From: Thamnaconus septentrionalis
Lineage: Eukaryota > Chordata > Actinopteri > Tetraodontiformes > Monacanthidae
Assembly (NCBI GenBank): GCA_009823395.1
Contig: CM020508.1
Span: 6,670,015 to 6,734,014 of the forward strand
Reading direction: 5' to 3'
Length of the DNA: 64,000 nt
The first letter of the stretch is position 1. Each line of letters starts with the position of its first letter. This document shows positions 63,958 through 64,000 of this stretch, piece after piece. Made by a program: the position numbers and the translations under genes. Under the pieces are notes generated by a model. The model saw only the letters and a list, made by a program, of their open reading frames with translations, was not told the DNA's origin and made no database searches.

Positions 63958-64000
63958 TGCTGACTGAGTCTGAGAGATAGTGTGTCTCCACCTTGCAAGC

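Larger units (their letters stand above)
42061..64000. other. Upstream region with no recognisable gene
   Basis: I find no protein-coding exon, tRNA, rRNA or known small RNA here on either strand. Contents listed separately are a TTAA-flanked MITE, a Harbinger-like candidate, SINE and hAT fragments, a LINE-type tail, microsatellites, G-rich tracts and motif clusters. I see nothing specific in 45060-46900, 47510-48400, 51180-52850, 55450-56440, 58900-60850 and 61930-63540 beyond short homopolymer or AT-rich runs. Donor-like GTGAGTCAC at 63213-63205 on the minus strand has no supporting exon content. Confidence 0.6.

Overview
The window is vertebrate genomic DNA, almost certainly from a teleost fish. 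The signs are very long spliced introns, dense CA/GT, GA, TA, GATA and CTT microsatellites, a tRNA-derived SINE of the kind common in spiny-rayed fishes, hAT-like and TTAA-flanked short DNA transposons, and no operon-like gene packing. No species can be named from the sequence alone.

Only one protein-coding gene is supported: the 5' part of neurocan (ncan), on the minus strand. Its first coding exon (start codon and signal peptide, 11686-11758) and the first part of its immunoglobulin-domain exon (1-200, running off the left edge) are both bounded by good splice sites. They join in phase: a one-base overhang plus a two-base overhang makes Gly25. The Ig segment carries PCLFTL and PRIKWTKV, which I recognise from mammalian neurocan. 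A noncoding first exon and CpG-rich promoter are proposed near 41864-42060. That would make intron 1 about 30 kb and intron 2 about 11.5 kb.

Layout: 1-200 neurocan Ig exon; 201-11685 intron 2 (microsatellites, a hAT-like end near 6.8 kb, regulatory-looking unique stretches near 3.9 and 10.7 kb); 11686-11768 signal-peptide exon; 11769-41863 proposed intron 1 (two SINE traces, a complete hAT MITE, an 8-bp minisatellite, perfect hairpins, a compressed RE1-like motif, several candidate conserved noncoding stretches); 41864-42060 proposed exon 1 and promoter; 42061-64000 upstream DNA with no recognisable gene (a TTAA-flanked MITE, SINE and hAT fragments, G-rich tracts, a tandem DR1 array, and homeodomain, SOX and POU motif clusters).

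Neurocan is a secreted chondroitin-sulphate proteoglycan of brain extracellular matrix. The long AT/TAATTA-rich unique stretches around its 5' end would fit neural enhancers, but that is inference and needs cross-species alignment. No previously undescribed gene system is evident. The unexplained items most worth checking are the perfect hairpins, the DR1 array, the RE1-like site, a possible 45-bp extra exon, and the candidate enhancers.
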